A stretch of 45,306 bases of DNA from DATCRE01 sp964235605 (GCA_964235605.1 CAXSCR010000039.1:1-45306); one strand, 5' to 3'; numbered from the stretch's first letter, positions 17,353-26,846 are shown. Notes: generated from the letters alone by a model not told the origin. Program-made: numbers and translations.

Positions 17353-17940
17353 ATGGAACCTAAAAAAAAAATCGGTCTGTTCTTTGGTTCCTTTAACCCC
17401 ATTCACATGGGCCATATGATTATTGCTAGCATCATGGCCGAGACAACCGATTTAGACAAAGTTTGGTTTATTGTTTCACCTCAAAATCCTTTCAAACCTG
17501 CGAAGGGATTACTTCATGAATTCGATCGTTACGACATGGTTCGGGCTGCCGCTTTTGACAACTATAAACTAGCGGTATCTGATGTGGAGTTTAGCCTGCC
17601 AAAGCCTAGTTATACGATTCACACACTCGTGCACTTAAGTGAAAAACATCCCAATAAAGAATTTAAGGTGATTATGGGTGAAGATAATCTAACCAACTTC
17701 ACCAAGTGGAAAAATCATGAACGCATTCTCGAAGATTATGGTTTATATATTTATTCTCGGCCAGGCGCGCAACCTTCAGAACTAAAACAACATCCTCACG
17801 TTAAAATGGTCGACGCACCGTTGCTAGACATTTCTGCAACATTTATTAGGGACTGCATTAAAAAAGGACAATCAGTTCGATATTTAGTTCCAGATGCTGT
17901 CTACGAAATAATACACGGCAAAAAATTTTATCAGGAATAA
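17353..17940 (+). CDS. nadD: Nicotinate-nucleotide adenylyltransferase
   Basis: It makes nicotinic acid adenine dinucleotide from NaMN and ATP in NAD biosynthesis. The nucleotidyltransferase signature GSFNPIHMGHM (GxFxPxHxGH) is at residues 12-22. The second motif, ISATFIRDCI (ISxTxxR), is near residue 160. At 195 residues the length is typical. It lies 17 bp after gmk and 9 bp before the DUF5686 gene, well inside the sigma-factor operon. Confidence 0.96.
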   Translation: MEPKKKIGLFFGSFNPIHMGHMIIASIMAETTDLDKVWFIVSPQNPFKPAKGLLHEFDRYDMVRAAAFDNYKLAVSDVEFSLPKPSYTIHTLVHLSEKHPNKEFKVIMGEDNLTNFTKWKNHERILEDYGLYIYSRPGAQPSELKQHPHVKMVDAPLLDISATFIRDCIKKGQSVRYLVPDAVYEIIHGKKFYQE

Positions 17941-17949
17941 ATCCATTTA

Positions 17950-20634
17950 ATGAGCTTAATAAGATTGCGTACCCGGATGTATAAATTTTCTTCAAACATC
18001 CTTCTTAAATTTTCTATTGTCTTATTAACCTTAGTGTCTTCTTTGAACATGGCCTATAGTAAAGGCGGAGTTCGTGGCTTTATCTCGGCCTCTGATGAAG
18101 GCATGCTACCATATGCAAGTATTTATGTTAAACAACTTGGTACAGGCACCACAGCGAATGAAACTGGCTTCTATGAGATAACACTAGAACCTGGAAGATA
18201 TGAATTGGTATTTCAATTTTTAAGTTATGAATCCGTAGTGAGAATAATTGATGTAGCTGATGGTTTTTTTGAGTTGAATGTTACACTTAAACCGCAGTCA
18301 CTTTTATTAAAAGAAGTAATAGTTGGCGCTAATAAAGAAGACCCTGCCTACACCATCATGCGCAAAGCCATTGCAAAGGCGAAGTATCATACACAACAAT
18401 TGGATAGTTATTCAGCACGCGTTTATATAAAAGGTGCCGGGAAATTAAAAGACTATCCGTGGCTTGCCAAAAAGACTTTACAAAAAGAAGGAATTGAAAA
18501 AGACAGGGTATATATCTCTGAGTCTGTTAGTGAAATAAAATATACCCGACCAAAAAAATTTGAAGAAAAGGTCATTTCCATACGTAGCGATGGCAAAGAC
18601 AATAATACGTCGCCTTCGGGATATATATTCGGAAGCTTCTATGAACCTGAAATTGCAGAAACTATTTCACCATTATCACCTAAGGCATTTTCATATTATA
18701 AGTTTGAATATCAAGGTACATTTACAGACCGCGATTACACCATCAGTCGCATCAAGGTAACGCCCCGCTCTAAAGGTGACAACGTTGTTGATGGGATGAT
18801 TTATATTGTTGAAGATTGGTGGAGCATTCATAGTGTGGATATACATACCACCAGACTGGGAATTAATGTTTTTATTAAAGGCACATATGAACCCATTGAA
18901 GATAAAGCGTGGCTACCGATTTCACATCGCTTTAGAGTAGACGGAAAAGTTTTTGGGTTTGAATTTGAATACAACTATCTGGCTACCGTGAGTAATTATA
19001 AAATTAAACTTAACCCTAAGTTGATAGTGGAGAAGATGGAAGTTATTGATGAGAAGGTTGAGAAAGAACAAGCCAAAGAAATTGAGAAAAAATTTGATGA
19101 GAAGCCGAAATCCAAAAAGAAAGCAGATCAAACAAAACAACTTCAGGAACGTCTCGCTGCAGGACAAGAGATAACACGGAAAGAACTTAAGACAATTGTA
19201 AAAGAGTACGAAAAACAAGAACAAAAAGAGCAGAAAGAACCCGAGGTTATTTCGGATGTGAATTTTAAAATTGATAGTGGTGCCTATAAAAAAGATACAG
19301 CGTACTGGTCACTCATGAGGCCTATACCACTCACAAAAGAAGAAGTAGTTGGCTATAGAAAATCTGACAGTCTTGCCATCATCACTCAAAAGAAAGCCGC
19401 AGGTGATACCCTTAAACAATCGAAACACAAAGGCTTTCAACCTTGGGATATCTTAATAGGAGATAATTACAAAATTTCTGAGCATAGCAATTTTAAAATA
19501 CATACGCCGCTTGGCGGATTTAACACAGTTGAAGGTTTTAATATTATTTACAAGCTATCCTACGGAATAATATTACAGGACACCAGCAAAACGCGTTTTA
19601 CAGTAAGCCCCGTATTTCGATATTCATTTGAGCGCGAAAAGCTGAACGGCCTACTGAGCTTTACACTACGAAATAACAACTACAGGTTGCGATTAGAAGG
19701 TGGTCAATATATCAGGCAATACAATCAAGATGATCCTATTCATCATCTCGTCAACACTTTCACTACCCTGCTTCTTGAAAGAAATCTGATGAAAATCTAT
19801 GAACGTGATTATGTCGATCTTAATTATCGTGTAAAACTAAATGAATTTCTAAACCTCGGCACATCCTGGAGCTGGGCAAGGCGAAGAGAATTAGATAACA
19901 ATACGGATTACAAGCTAGTAGACAGAAAAAATATTGAGTACACATCAAACAGGCCCGTTAATGCAGAGTTGGTAGACACCTCCTTTCCAACTCACGAAGC
20001 TTTTATTGGCAACCTTAATCTAACAGCACGTCCGTGGTTAAAATATCGAATATATAATGGCCGGAAACGAGAGATTAGAAATTCATCGCCATCCTTTATA
20101 ATTGATTATAAAAAAGGATTTAATAAACTTTTAGGAAGCGATGTGAGCTTTGATCAAATTGAAATAGGCATTAAGCATGAAATTAAAATCGGCGTGCGAG
20201 GCAATCTAGATTTTTATTTACGAGCGGGTCAATTCTTAAATAAAGACAAAATGTTCTTTATGGATTATAAACACTTTCTTGGAAACAGAACACCTTTTAG
20301 TACAACTGATCCTGTGGGTAGCTTTAGATTGTTAGAATATTATAACCACAGCACCAATGATCAATACTTTACGGGCAATGTACATTATCACTTCCGTAAA
20401 TTTCTACTAACACGCATTCCTTATGTTCGTTTGGCAGGTATTAGGGAGAATATCTTTGTCAACTATTTGGCTACTCCTACTTCAAACAATTATACAGAAC
20501 TTGGCTATTCAATTGATGGCATTCTTAGGGTCTTCAGACTCGAAGCAGCAGCAGCATTCAGTAATGGCACTAATCCAGACTATGGATTCCGAATTGGAAT
20601 CGCCACTACTTTAATGGTAAGCATAAATGAATAA
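17950..20634 (+). CDS. DUF5686 outer-membrane protein with carboxypeptidase-regulatory-like domain
   Basis: The 894-residue protein has a signal peptide (hydrophobic stretch at about residues 15-37), then a CarboxypepD_reg-like beta-sandwich (about 39-125: GVRGFISASDEGMLPYASIY, TTANETGFYEI, and so on), then the DUF5686 body. This family is common and abundant in Bacteroidota and is predicted to form an outer-membrane beta-barrel. A Lys/Glu-rich, probably helical and flexible segment at about 365-430 separates the periplasmic part from the barrel. No catalytic residues are evident. The gene closes the sigma-gmk-nadD run 9 bp behind nadD. Its function is not established for the family. Confidence 0.88.
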   Translation: MSLIRLRTRMYKFSSNILLKFSIVLLTLVSSLNMAYSKGGVRGFISASDEGMLPYASIYVKQLGTGTTANETGFYEITLEPGRYELVFQFLSYESVVRIIDVADGFFELNVTLKPQSLLLKEVIVGANKEDPAYTIMRKAIAKAKYHTQQLDSYSARVYIKGAGKLKDYPWLAKKTLQKEGIEKDRVYISESVSEIKYTRPKKFEEKVISIRSDGKDNNTSPSGYIFGSFYEPEIAETISPLSPKAFSYYKFEYQGTFTDRDYTISRIKVTPRSKGDNVVDGMIYIVEDWWSIHSVDIHTTRLGINVFIKGTYEPIEDKAWLPISHRFRVDGKVFGFEFEYNYLATVSNYKIKLNPKLIVEKMEVIDEKVEKEQAKEIEKKFDEKPKSKKKADQTKQLQERLAAGQEITRKELKTIVKEYEKQEQKEQKEPEVISDVNFKIDSGAYKKDTAYWSLMRPIPLTKEEVVGYRKSDSLAIITQKKAAGDTLKQSKHKGFQPWDILIGDNYKISEHSNFKIHTPLGGFNTVEGFNIIYKLSYGIILQDTSKTRFTVSPVFRYSFEREKLNGLLSFTLRNNNYRLRLEGGQYIRQYNQDDPIHHLVNTFTTLLLERNLMKIYERDYVDLNYRVKLNEFLNLGTSWSWARRRELDNNTDYKLVDRKNIEYTSNRPVNAELVDTSFPTHEAFIGNLNLTARPWLKYRIYNGRKREIRNSSPSFIIDYKKGFNKLLGSDVSFDQIEIGIKHEIKIGVRGNLDFYLRAGQFLNKDKMFFMDYKHFLGNRTPFSTTDPVGSFRLLEYYNHSTNDQYFTGNVHYHFRKFLLTRIPYVRLAGIRENIFVNYLATPTSNNYTELGYSIDGILRVFRLEAAAAFSNGTNPDYGFRIGIATTLMVSINE

Positions 20635-20962
20635 AAGTTAGGTGTTACGATAGAGTTTATAACTCAGTACCTAACCCCTAACTCTACGATATTACTATTA
20701 ACATTATTGCACGACTAAACAAGGTAAATAATATTATTCATTTGGAGCATTAATAAGAATTCGGCGTCTGCTTTAGTAGGTAGCCAGTTAGCCTTAGTGA
20801 ACTAAAGTTTCAAAGATACTTTTTGATATGAAGTCTTATTTCAGTTCATGGCTATCATTTGCAAATTAATCGTAACAATAAAATTGTATTCCATGGTTAG
20901 GTCATTAAAGATGCGCGAAGGCCCGTAAGGATTTCAAATCAAACGCTCAGGCGCGCATAAAA

Positions 20963-21009
20963 AAACCAGGATTTGTCCGGCGCTTCTGGCGCCAGACAAA
21001 TCCTGGTTT
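20963..21009. terminator. Long hairpin, 21-bp stem, possible bidirectional terminator
   Basis: 20963-20983 pairs with 20989-21009 with one mismatch around a 5-base TTCTG loop, and the stem starts AAACCAGG and ends CCTGGTTT. A-runs lie outside the left arm and T's at the end of the right arm, so it could stop transcription in either direction between the convergent DUF5686 and DUF1573 genes. The stem is unusually long for a simple terminator. Confidence 0.6.
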
Positions 21010-21023
21010 ATAAACATAGTAAT

Positions 21024-21050
21024 GATCCTGGCGCAATCAGCGCCACGATC
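21024..21050. repeat. Second hairpin sharing the TGGCGC core
   Basis: GATCCTGGCGC pairs with GCGCCACGATC with one mismatch around AATCA. It stands 14 bp from the larger hairpin, and both contain a TGGCGC/GCGCCA core, so they may be related repeat units. Confidence 0.55.
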
Positions 21051-21242
21051 TTTATTATGTTCTCTCTGCAAGGACTGCAATTTTAGTCTGGCCCTAATTT
21101 AATTCCGCGCAGTGGCTCTTATCTTCTCGTGCATCTCGCAGTTATTATGCAAAATTCTAAAAGCCTGTAAGGAGCGCTACCACTTTATTCAATTTAGCCG
21201 GACAACAATGACTATTCTTGATATAGCTTCTCTCACAATTAA

Positions 21243-21656
21243 TTACTCTACTTCGCCTTTAATATATAATTGCACTGCTGCATCTTCAGTATTTGCATTT
21301 ATAGTAACTGACTTTGTAAAAACACCAGGTTTGGCAGCATTGTAAGTTGCCTTCACAAAGCCTTCTTGTCCTGGAGCAATAGCCTCTTTCGAGTATTCTG
21401 CAACTGTGCATCCACATGATGCCTGTACCGATGTGATGATTAACGGTTCACTGCCTTTGTTGATAAAGGTAAAGGTATGTGTGGCAGGAACGTTTAATTT
21501 TATTTTACCAAAATTAAATGTTGTCTCAGTCCATTTAAAGATGGCACTGCCATGGCCAAAAGAATTTACAGTGTCTACGTTACCTGCTAGTCGTTGCGCA
21601 AAAGCGCCTGAAATAATCAGAACCGCGAATGCTAATACAAGGGATTTCTTCTTCAT
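21243..21656 (-). CDS. DUF1573 exported protein
   Basis: The 137-residue protein starts with a signal peptide (KKKSLVLAFAVLIISGAFAQ) followed by one DUF1573 domain, an immunoglobulin-like beta-sandwich. Typical family features are the FNFGKI strand, the TFTFINKGSEPLIITSVQAS strand pair and the SCGCTV cysteine pair, then an APGQEG turn. The family is common in Bacteroidota envelopes and its biochemical role is unknown. It is transcribed divergently from the histidine kinase gene, with about 145 bp between them. Confidence 0.88.
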   Translation of the reverse strand: MKKKSLVLAFAVLIISGAFAQRLAGNVDTVNSFGHGSAIFKWTETTFNFGKIKLNVPATHTFTFINKGSEPLIITSVQASCGCTVAEYSKEAIAPGQEGFVKATYNAAKPGVFTKSVTINANTEDAAVQLYIKGEVE

Positions 21657-21800
21657 AATTTTAGTTATTAGTTAATGATATAGTTTGAACAATACAAATG
21701 AACCTTAGAAATAGAAACAAGTGTGTTAATGAATTTATAATAATTGTTAAGGAGTTGTTAATGGCACAAAACACTCAATACTTTACCATAGCTTTAATTT

Positions 21801-23066
21801 GTGAAAGGCTCAACAATCCGCATTATTGTTATTCTTGCAACCCTCAGCATTGTGGGAATTACCTTCACGCAAATTTATTGGGTAAAAAGAGCCTTTAACC
21901 TAAAAGAAGCAGAATTTGACCGTAGCGCGAACACCGCGCTGTATAACGTAGCTCAAAAAATATTTCAGATTAACCATATCCGATCGCCGGCCACTAATCC
22001 TGTAAAGCAACTCTCAACAAATTACTTTGTAGTTCTTATCAACAGTGAGATTGATGCCAGCTTACTTGAATTCCTTCTGCGTACTGAATTTGAAATAAGA
22101 AACATTCAATCAGATTTCGAGTATGGTGTCTATGATTGTTCCAGCGAACGGATGGTTTATGGAAATTACATTCCACTAAAAACTTCAAATGAAAAAATTA
22201 TAAAAAAAACAAACTTGCCGAATTGGGCTAACGGTGGATATTTTTTCGGTGTACAATTTCCGAACAGGGAAGCACAAATAATTAACCAAATGGGCATTTG
22301 GTCATTCTCGTCCATTGTCTTGCTACTAGTGGTCATCTTTTTTGCCTATACCTTGTTCATCATTCTAAAACAAAAGCGTCTGTCTGAAATTCAAAAAGAT
22401 TTTATAAACAACATGACGCATGAATTTAAAACGCCCATTTCAACCATTGCACTATCAACACAAGTATTAAAAGATCCACAAATTATTAATCAGCCAGAGC
22501 GGCTTTATAATTATGCAGCCATTATAGAAAAAGAAAACAACAGACTCAAGCAGCATGTAGAGCGTGTATTACAAATGGCACGTGTAGATAAAGAAGATGT
22601 GGAATTAAATAAAGAAGTAATCGATATACATCTCATTATCGCGGAAGCAATAAAAAATCACACTTACTCTCTTCAAGAAAAATATGGTAAAGTGACTAGT
22701 GAGTTAGCTGCTTCTACTTCCCAACTTAAGGCCGACAGATTACACATGGTTAATGTGTTTAATAATTTATTAGATAATGCGATAAAGTACAGCCAAACCA
22801 ATCCAGTTATAAATATTAAAACCTATAACAAGGGGAAAGGATTATCAATAGAAATACATGACAATGGCATTGGGATTAGTAAAGAAAATAATAAACGAGT
22901 GTTTCAAAAATTCTACCGGGTGCCAACCGGCAATATCCATGATGTGAAAGGTTTTGGTTTGGGATTAAGCTATGTCAAAACTGTCATTGAAGCGCATCGT
23001 GGAATAATAAAATTAGAAAGCGAAATAGAAAGGGGCTGTCTATTTAAAATTTGGCTGCCCTTATAA
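21801..23066 (+). CDS. Membrane sensor histidine kinase
   Basis: The 421-residue protein has two transmembrane segments (about residues 7-27 and 172-195) flanking a periplasmic sensor region of about 140 residues with no recognised fold. HisKA follows, with the phosphorylated His in NNMTHEFKTPIS. The HATPase_c domain has its N box in NVFNNLLDNAIKYS, G1 in HDNGIGIS and G2 in GFGLGLSYV. All catalytic boxes are intact. The start is a GTG, which places the first membrane segment right at the N-terminus as in related kinases. The response-regulator gene begins 8 bp past its stop, so the two form a cognate pair. The stimulus is unknown. Confidence 0.93.
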   Translation: MKGSTIRIIVILATLSIVGITFTQIYWVKRAFNLKEAEFDRSANTALYNVAQKIFQINHIRSPATNPVKQLSTNYFVVLINSEIDASLLEFLLRTEFEIRNIQSDFEYGVYDCSSERMVYGNYIPLKTSNEKIIKKTNLPNWANGGYFFGVQFPNREAQIINQMGIWSFSSIVLLLVVIFFAYTLFIILKQKRLSEIQKDFINNMTHEFKTPISTIALSTQVLKDPQIINQPERLYNYAAIIEKENNRLKQHVERVLQMARVDKEDVELNKEVIDIHLIIAEAIKNHTYSLQEKYGKVTSELAASTSQLKADRLHMVNVFNNLLDNAIKYSQTNPVINIKTYNKGKGLSIEIHDNGIGISKENNKRVFQKFYRVPTGNIHDVKGFGLGLSYVKTVIEAHRGIIKLESEIERGCLFKIWLPL

Positions 23067-23074
23067 GTTCTAAG

Positions 23075-23788
23075 ATGAATACCGAACCTACATCTTTTTC
23101 AAAAACAAAAATCCTACTCGTTGAGGATGATGCTAGCCTGGGATTTGTCATTAAAGACAATCTTCAGCAAAACGGATATGAAGTAACATTGTGCACCGAT
23201 GGCGAACAGGGCGAACAAACTTTCACAGACAACCAATTTCATCTTTGCCTCCTCGATGTAATGCTGCCGAAGAAGGATGGTTTCTCTCTAGCACGAACTA
23301 TTCGCGCTATTAACAAAAACGTTCCAATACTCTTTCTTACTGCTAAGTCAATGAGTGAAGACAAGCTGCAAGGGTTTGAAACAGGAGCAGATGATTATAT
23401 AACAAAGCCTTTTAACATAAAGGAATTGCTGTGCCGCATAGAGGTATTCCTTCGAAGAAGCACCGTCAGTAACATCAATGCCGAAAAACCTATTACCCTT
23501 GGAAGATTTACATTTGATTATCCAAATCTCACATTACAAAGTAGTTCACTCGAAAAAACCTTAACGCAAAAAGAGGCTGACATTCTCAAGATGCTTCATC
23601 TTCATAGAGGGAGTGTTTTGAGGCGCGAAGAAATTCTAAAGCATATATGGGGTGATGATGATTATTTTATGGGCCGCAGTATGGATGTATTCATTTCAAA
23701 GTTGCGTAGATATCTTAAAGATGATCCTGCCGTCAAGATTTTGAATTATCATGGTGTTGGATTTAAGCTGGAAGTAAAAGATATATAG
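23075..23788 (+). CDS. OmpR/PhoB-family response regulator
   Basis: A receiver domain (about residues 8-122) shows the acidic pocket in LLVEDDASLG, the phosphorylated Asp in LLDVMLPKKDG, the conserved Thr in LFLTAKS and Lys in YITKPF. A winged-helix Trans_reg_C DNA-binding domain (about 140-235) follows, with LTQKEADILKMLHLHRGSVL, REEILKHIWG and the VDVFISKLRRYL-like recognition helix (MDVFISKLRRYLKDD). The ATG at 23075 is preferred to a TTG at 23051 that overlaps the kinase end and adds eight residues before the first beta strand. It should activate or repress transcription when phosphorylated by the upstream kinase; the targets are unknown. Confidence 0.94.
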   Translation: MNTEPTSFSKTKILLVEDDASLGFVIKDNLQQNGYEVTLCTDGEQGEQTFTDNQFHLCLLDVMLPKKDGFSLARTIRAINKNVPILFLTAKSMSEDKLQGFETGADDYITKPFNIKELLCRIEVFLRRSTVSNINAEKPITLGRFTFDYPNLTLQSSSLEKTLTQKEADILKMLHLHRGSVLRREEILKHIWGDDDYFMGRSMDVFISKLRRYLKDDPAVKILNYHGVGFKLEVKDI

Positions 23789-23838
23789 TCTTGCTCTAAG
23801 GAATTAAAAATAATTAAGCAAACTGATTTCATTTTTAG

Positions 23839-23846
23839 TACATTTG
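23839..23846 (+). promoter_or_regulatory. TACATTTG -7 box upstream of the metE riboswitch
   Basis: An exact TAnnTTTG match lies about 38 bases before the first riboswitch stem, so a transcript starting near 23852 would contain the whole aptamer. No TTG -33 element is seen at the expected spacing. Confidence 0.4.
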
Positions 23847-23883
23847 CTTTCAGTATGTTCTTTGCTTCTTAAACATCAAAGCC

Positions 23884-24070
23884 GTTGTAGGTTTTCCTTT
23901 TCAGGGAAATTAATAAGGAACCGTGTGTAAATCACGGGCTGTCGCGCAACTGTAATCTCGTCTTGCTTTTAGTAAGATCAGCTTTATTCTTAATACCATT
24001 GTTCCGGCTAGGCCGGAATGAGAAGGTGAATAAAGTCGGGAGAGCCAGGAGACTTGCCTAACAACGTATT
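23884..24070 (+). ncRNA. Cobalamin (B12) riboswitch
   Basis: The aptamer consensus is clear and in order: GTTGTAGG closing-stem arm, CAGGGAA, the core AAATCACGGGCTGTCGCGC followed by AACTGTAA, a variable hairpin region (GGCTAGGCC stem near 24007), and GTCGGGAGAGCCAGGAGAC followed by TTGCCTAACAAC, whose CCTA and CAAC re-pair with the first arm. It lies in the leader of metE, the B12-independent methionine synthase. By precedent for this class, adenosyl- or methylcobalamin binding should shut metE off. The expression platform lies within 24071-24247; I could not resolve whether it acts on termination or translation. Confidence 0.95.
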
Positions 24071-24247
24071 GACATTGCTTTCGCGATATGAAGCACCAGT
24101 CAGGCCTAGAGATATTCATACTATACTTTCCATACAAGAAGTGTGTCTATACTATTTAGCCTCCTGTAACTCCATTTTCGTGCAAGCATCCGTTTAACAG
24201 ACAATCGTCATGCTGTTTAATTATTTCTTAACTAAACAAGCAACACT

Positions 24248-26560
24248 ATGCTTACAAACAATCTCGGCTACCCGCGTATTGGTAGTCAACGTGAACTCAA
24301 AAAAGCCTGCGAGCAATATTGGTCAGGCAAAACCTCCTCCAAGAACTTACTTCAAGTAGGTAAGAACATCAGACATAACAACTGGCAATTGCAAAAGAGT
24401 GTCGGCATTGACCTGATACCTTCTAATGACTTTTCATTTTATGACCAAGTCTTAGACATGTCATTAACGGTAAGCGCCATACCTACTCGGTATCATGAAG
24501 TCATGTTCAATCAAGGCAACACTGAGCTTGATCTTTACTTTTCAATGGCCAGAGGTTATCAAAAAAATGGACTTGACATTACAGCCATGGAGATGACCAA
24601 GTGGTTCGATACAAATTATCATTATATAGTGCCTGAATTTTTTAAAGATCAACCATTTAAGCTCTTCTCAACAAAAATTATAGATGAATTTTATGAAGCC
24701 AAGCAATTGGGCATACTAACTAAGCCCGTTCTAATCGGACCAGTTTCCTATCTACTCTTAGGCAAAGAAAAAGAAGAAGGCCTTGATCGAATTGATTTGA
24801 TTAAAAATCTATTGCCGGTCTACCTTGAGGTCTTAAAAAAACTTGATGCGCTCCACGTAAGTTGGATTCAGTTTGATGAACCTTTTCTCGTTATGGATCT
24901 AACCGAAAAAGAAAAGAAGGCGTTTACTTTTGTCTATACAGAGATAAAAAAAGAATTTCCATCTCTTAAAATCATTGTATCAACTTATTTTGAAAAATTA
25001 AAAGACAACACAAAACTTGCTGCCTCATTGCCAGTCTGTGCGCTTCATGTAGACCTCGTACGTGCGCCCGAGCAGTTAGATGATTTGTTAAATACTATAG
25101 GAGAAAAGGTAACTTTATCATTAGGTGTGGTGGATGGCCGCAACGTATGGCGAAACGATTTTAACAAATCGCTGGCTATTATAGAAAAGGCAAAAGCCCG
25201 TCTTGGTGAAAAGCGTATTATGATAGCTCCATCTTGCTCGCTACTGCACACACCTTGTGATCTTGATTTAGAAACAGATGAAAAATCGCTACCTCAAGAA
25301 GTCAAACACTGGATGTCATTCGCTAAGCAGAAACTTAATGAGGTAAAGGCATTACGTCTGTTAACAGCATTGGAAACTAAAACAGAATTCAATGATTTAT
25401 TATTACTGAATCAACAAGCTATAGAGAGCCGTAGCACATCTAGCTTAATTCATCATGCAGAAGTTAAACAACGGGTTACAAACATCTCGGCTAATGATGA
25501 TAAGCGCAGTAATGTTTTTGCTATTCGAAAGCAGAAGCAGCAAGAAGCGTTAAAACTTCCGCTGTTCCCTACCACAACCATCGGCTCTTTTCCACAGACT
25601 GATAATGTGCGTACATGGCGAGCTTTGTTTAAAAAAGGCGAGATCACAAAAAATGATTATGATACGCTTGTAAAAGAAGAATCACAAAAAGCTATTCAAT
25701 GGCAAGAAGAAATTGGCCTTGATGTTTTAGTTCATGGTGAATTTGAACGAAATGACATGGTAGAATACTTTGGCGAACAACTGCAAGGTTATGTATTCTC
25801 AAAAAACGGATGGGTACAAAGTTATGGCTCGCGGTGTGTAAAACCGCCAATCATTTTTGGTGATGTGTCAAGACCAAGCGCCATGACGGTATCATGGTCT
25901 GCTTTTGCACAATCGCTAACCAAAAAACACATGAAGGGTATGCTTACGGGACCAGTAACAATTTTACAATGGTCTTTTGTAAGAGATGATCAGCCACGTT
26001 ACATAACTGCCTTTCAAATAGCACTTGCTATTCGAGATGAGGTGTGCGACCTTGAAAATGCAGGCATCAAAATTATTCAAATAGATGAACCTGCCATTCG
26101 AGAAGGCTTACCACTTCGTAAGGCTGATTGGCAGACTTACTTGGATTGGGCTGTTAAAGCGTTTCGTATTTCAGCTAGTGGCGTGAAAGATGAAACACAG
26201 ATCCATACGCACATGTGTTATTCAGAGTTTAATGACATCATCCAAAACATTGCTGACATGGATGCTGACGTGATTACAATTGAATGTTCACGCTCACAAA
26301 TGGAACTACTGGATGCCTTTGCCGACTTTAACTATCCAAATGAGATTGGTCCAGGAGTTTACGATATTCATTCTCCAAGAGTTCCTTCTCGTGAAGAGAT
26401 GATTTATTTGCTTAATAAAGCAAGATCTGTAATTCCAGCAGAACAGCTTTGGGTAAATCCAGATTGTGGTTTAAAGACACGCCATTGGGAAGAAACCAAA
26501 AAAGCACTTATTGAAATGGTTGCAGTTGCACAAGAGCTACGTCAACCTGTAGTTGTTTAA
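24248..26560 (+). CDS. metE: Cobalamin-independent methionine synthase
   Basis: It transfers a methyl group from 5-methyltetrahydrofolate (triglutamate) to homocysteine to make methionine, without B12. At 770 residues it has the double-barrel length of the family. The N-terminal barrel begins with NNLGYPRIGSQRELKKA, and the catalytic barrel starts at about residue 430 (FPTTTIGSFPQT). The zinc-binding residues are seen in IHTHMCYSEF (His and Cys), ITIECSRSQ (Glu) and NPDCGLKTRHW (Cys). A cobalamin riboswitch in the leader predicts repression when B12 is available. A strong terminator follows the gene directly. Confidence 0.97.
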   Translation: MLTNNLGYPRIGSQRELKKACEQYWSGKTSSKNLLQVGKNIRHNNWQLQKSVGIDLIPSNDFSFYDQVLDMSLTVSAIPTRYHEVMFNQGNTELDLYFSMARGYQKNGLDITAMEMTKWFDTNYHYIVPEFFKDQPFKLFSTKIIDEFYEAKQLGILTKPVLIGPVSYLLLGKEKEEGLDRIDLIKNLLPVYLEVLKKLDALHVSWIQFDEPFLVMDLTEKEKKAFTFVYTEIKKEFPSLKIIVSTYFEKLKDNTKLAASLPVCALHVDLVRAPEQLDDLLNTIGEKVTLSLGVVDGRNVWRNDFNKSLAIIEKAKARLGEKRIMIAPSCSLLHTPCDLDLETDEKSLPQEVKHWMSFAKQKLNEVKALRLLTALETKTEFNDLLLLNQQAIESRSTSSLIHHAEVKQRVTNISANDDKRSNVFAIRKQKQQEALKLPLFPTTTIGSFPQTDNVRTWRALFKKGEITKNDYDTLVKEESQKAIQWQEEIGLDVLVHGEFERNDMVEYFGEQLQGYVFSKNGWVQSYGSRCVKPPIIFGDVSRPSAMTVSWSAFAQSLTKKHMKGMLTGPVTILQWSFVRDDQPRYITAFQIALAIRDEVCDLENAGIKIIQIDEPAIREGLPLRKADWQTYLDWAVKAFRISASGVKDETQIHTHMCYSEFNDIIQNIADMDADVITIECSRSQMELLDAFADFNYPNEIGPGVYDIHSPRVPSREEMIYLLNKARSVIPAEQLWVNPDCGLKTRHWEETKKALIEMVAVAQELRQPVVV

Positions 26561-26567
26561 AGACTAA

Positions 26568-26600
26568 AAGCCGGCAACCTAACCTTGCCGGCTTATTTTA
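26568..26600 (+). terminator. Terminator after metE
   Basis: A perfect 10-bp stem AAGCCGGCAA / TTGCCGGCTT with a CCTAACC loop is followed by ATTTTA, beginning 8 bases past the metE stop. The next gene starts right after it. Confidence 0.85.
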
Positions 26601-26603
26601 CCT

Positions 26604-26846
26604 ATGAATACTATGATAAAGCATGAAGAGAAATATTGCCCTCATTGTAAAGCTATTTTTGAATGCAAAGTGGGGTCAGTCGGCTTATGCCAATGTAGTG
26701 CCGTAAAATTGAACGACGTTGAGCGCGCTTATTTAAGAGACCAGTTTACTGATTGCCTTTGTGCGGCCTGCATGAAAGAGATGAAAAGGGAATTCAATAT
26801 TCGACAGTTTAAAGACCATATCAAAAATCTTTTTGGGCTACGATGA
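26604..26846 (+). CDS. Cysteine-rich CWC-family small protein
   Basis: The 80-residue protein has the CWC-like arrangement of cysteines: KYCPHCKAIFECK, LCQCS and LCAACMKEMK. These eight cysteines in CxxC-type spacing should bind one or two metal ions. The start may be 26604 or the Met at 26613; both precede the domain. Function is unknown in the family. It begins only a few bases past the metE terminator, so it may be expressed by readthrough or from a promoter I did not see. Confidence 0.8.
   Translation: MNTMIKHEEKYCPHCKAIFECKVGSVGLCQCSAVKLNDVERAYLRDQFTDCLCAACMKEMKREFNIRQFKDHIKNLFGLR

Larger units (their letters stand above)
20635..21242. other. Intergenic region between convergent genes, hairpin-rich
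   Basis: No gene is recognisable in these 600 bp. Just past the DUF5686 stop, GTTAGGT (20637) pairs with ACCTAAC (20675) around an inner GAGTT/AACTC stem, a weak terminator candidate. Two strong hairpins lie at 20963-21009 and 21024-21050 and are listed separately. The remainder is AT-rich DNA without visible features. Confidence 0.45.

Noticed and set aside
21112..21345. 77-codon plus-strand open frame
   Set aside because: It runs antisense into the DUF1573 gene and shows no domain or signal.
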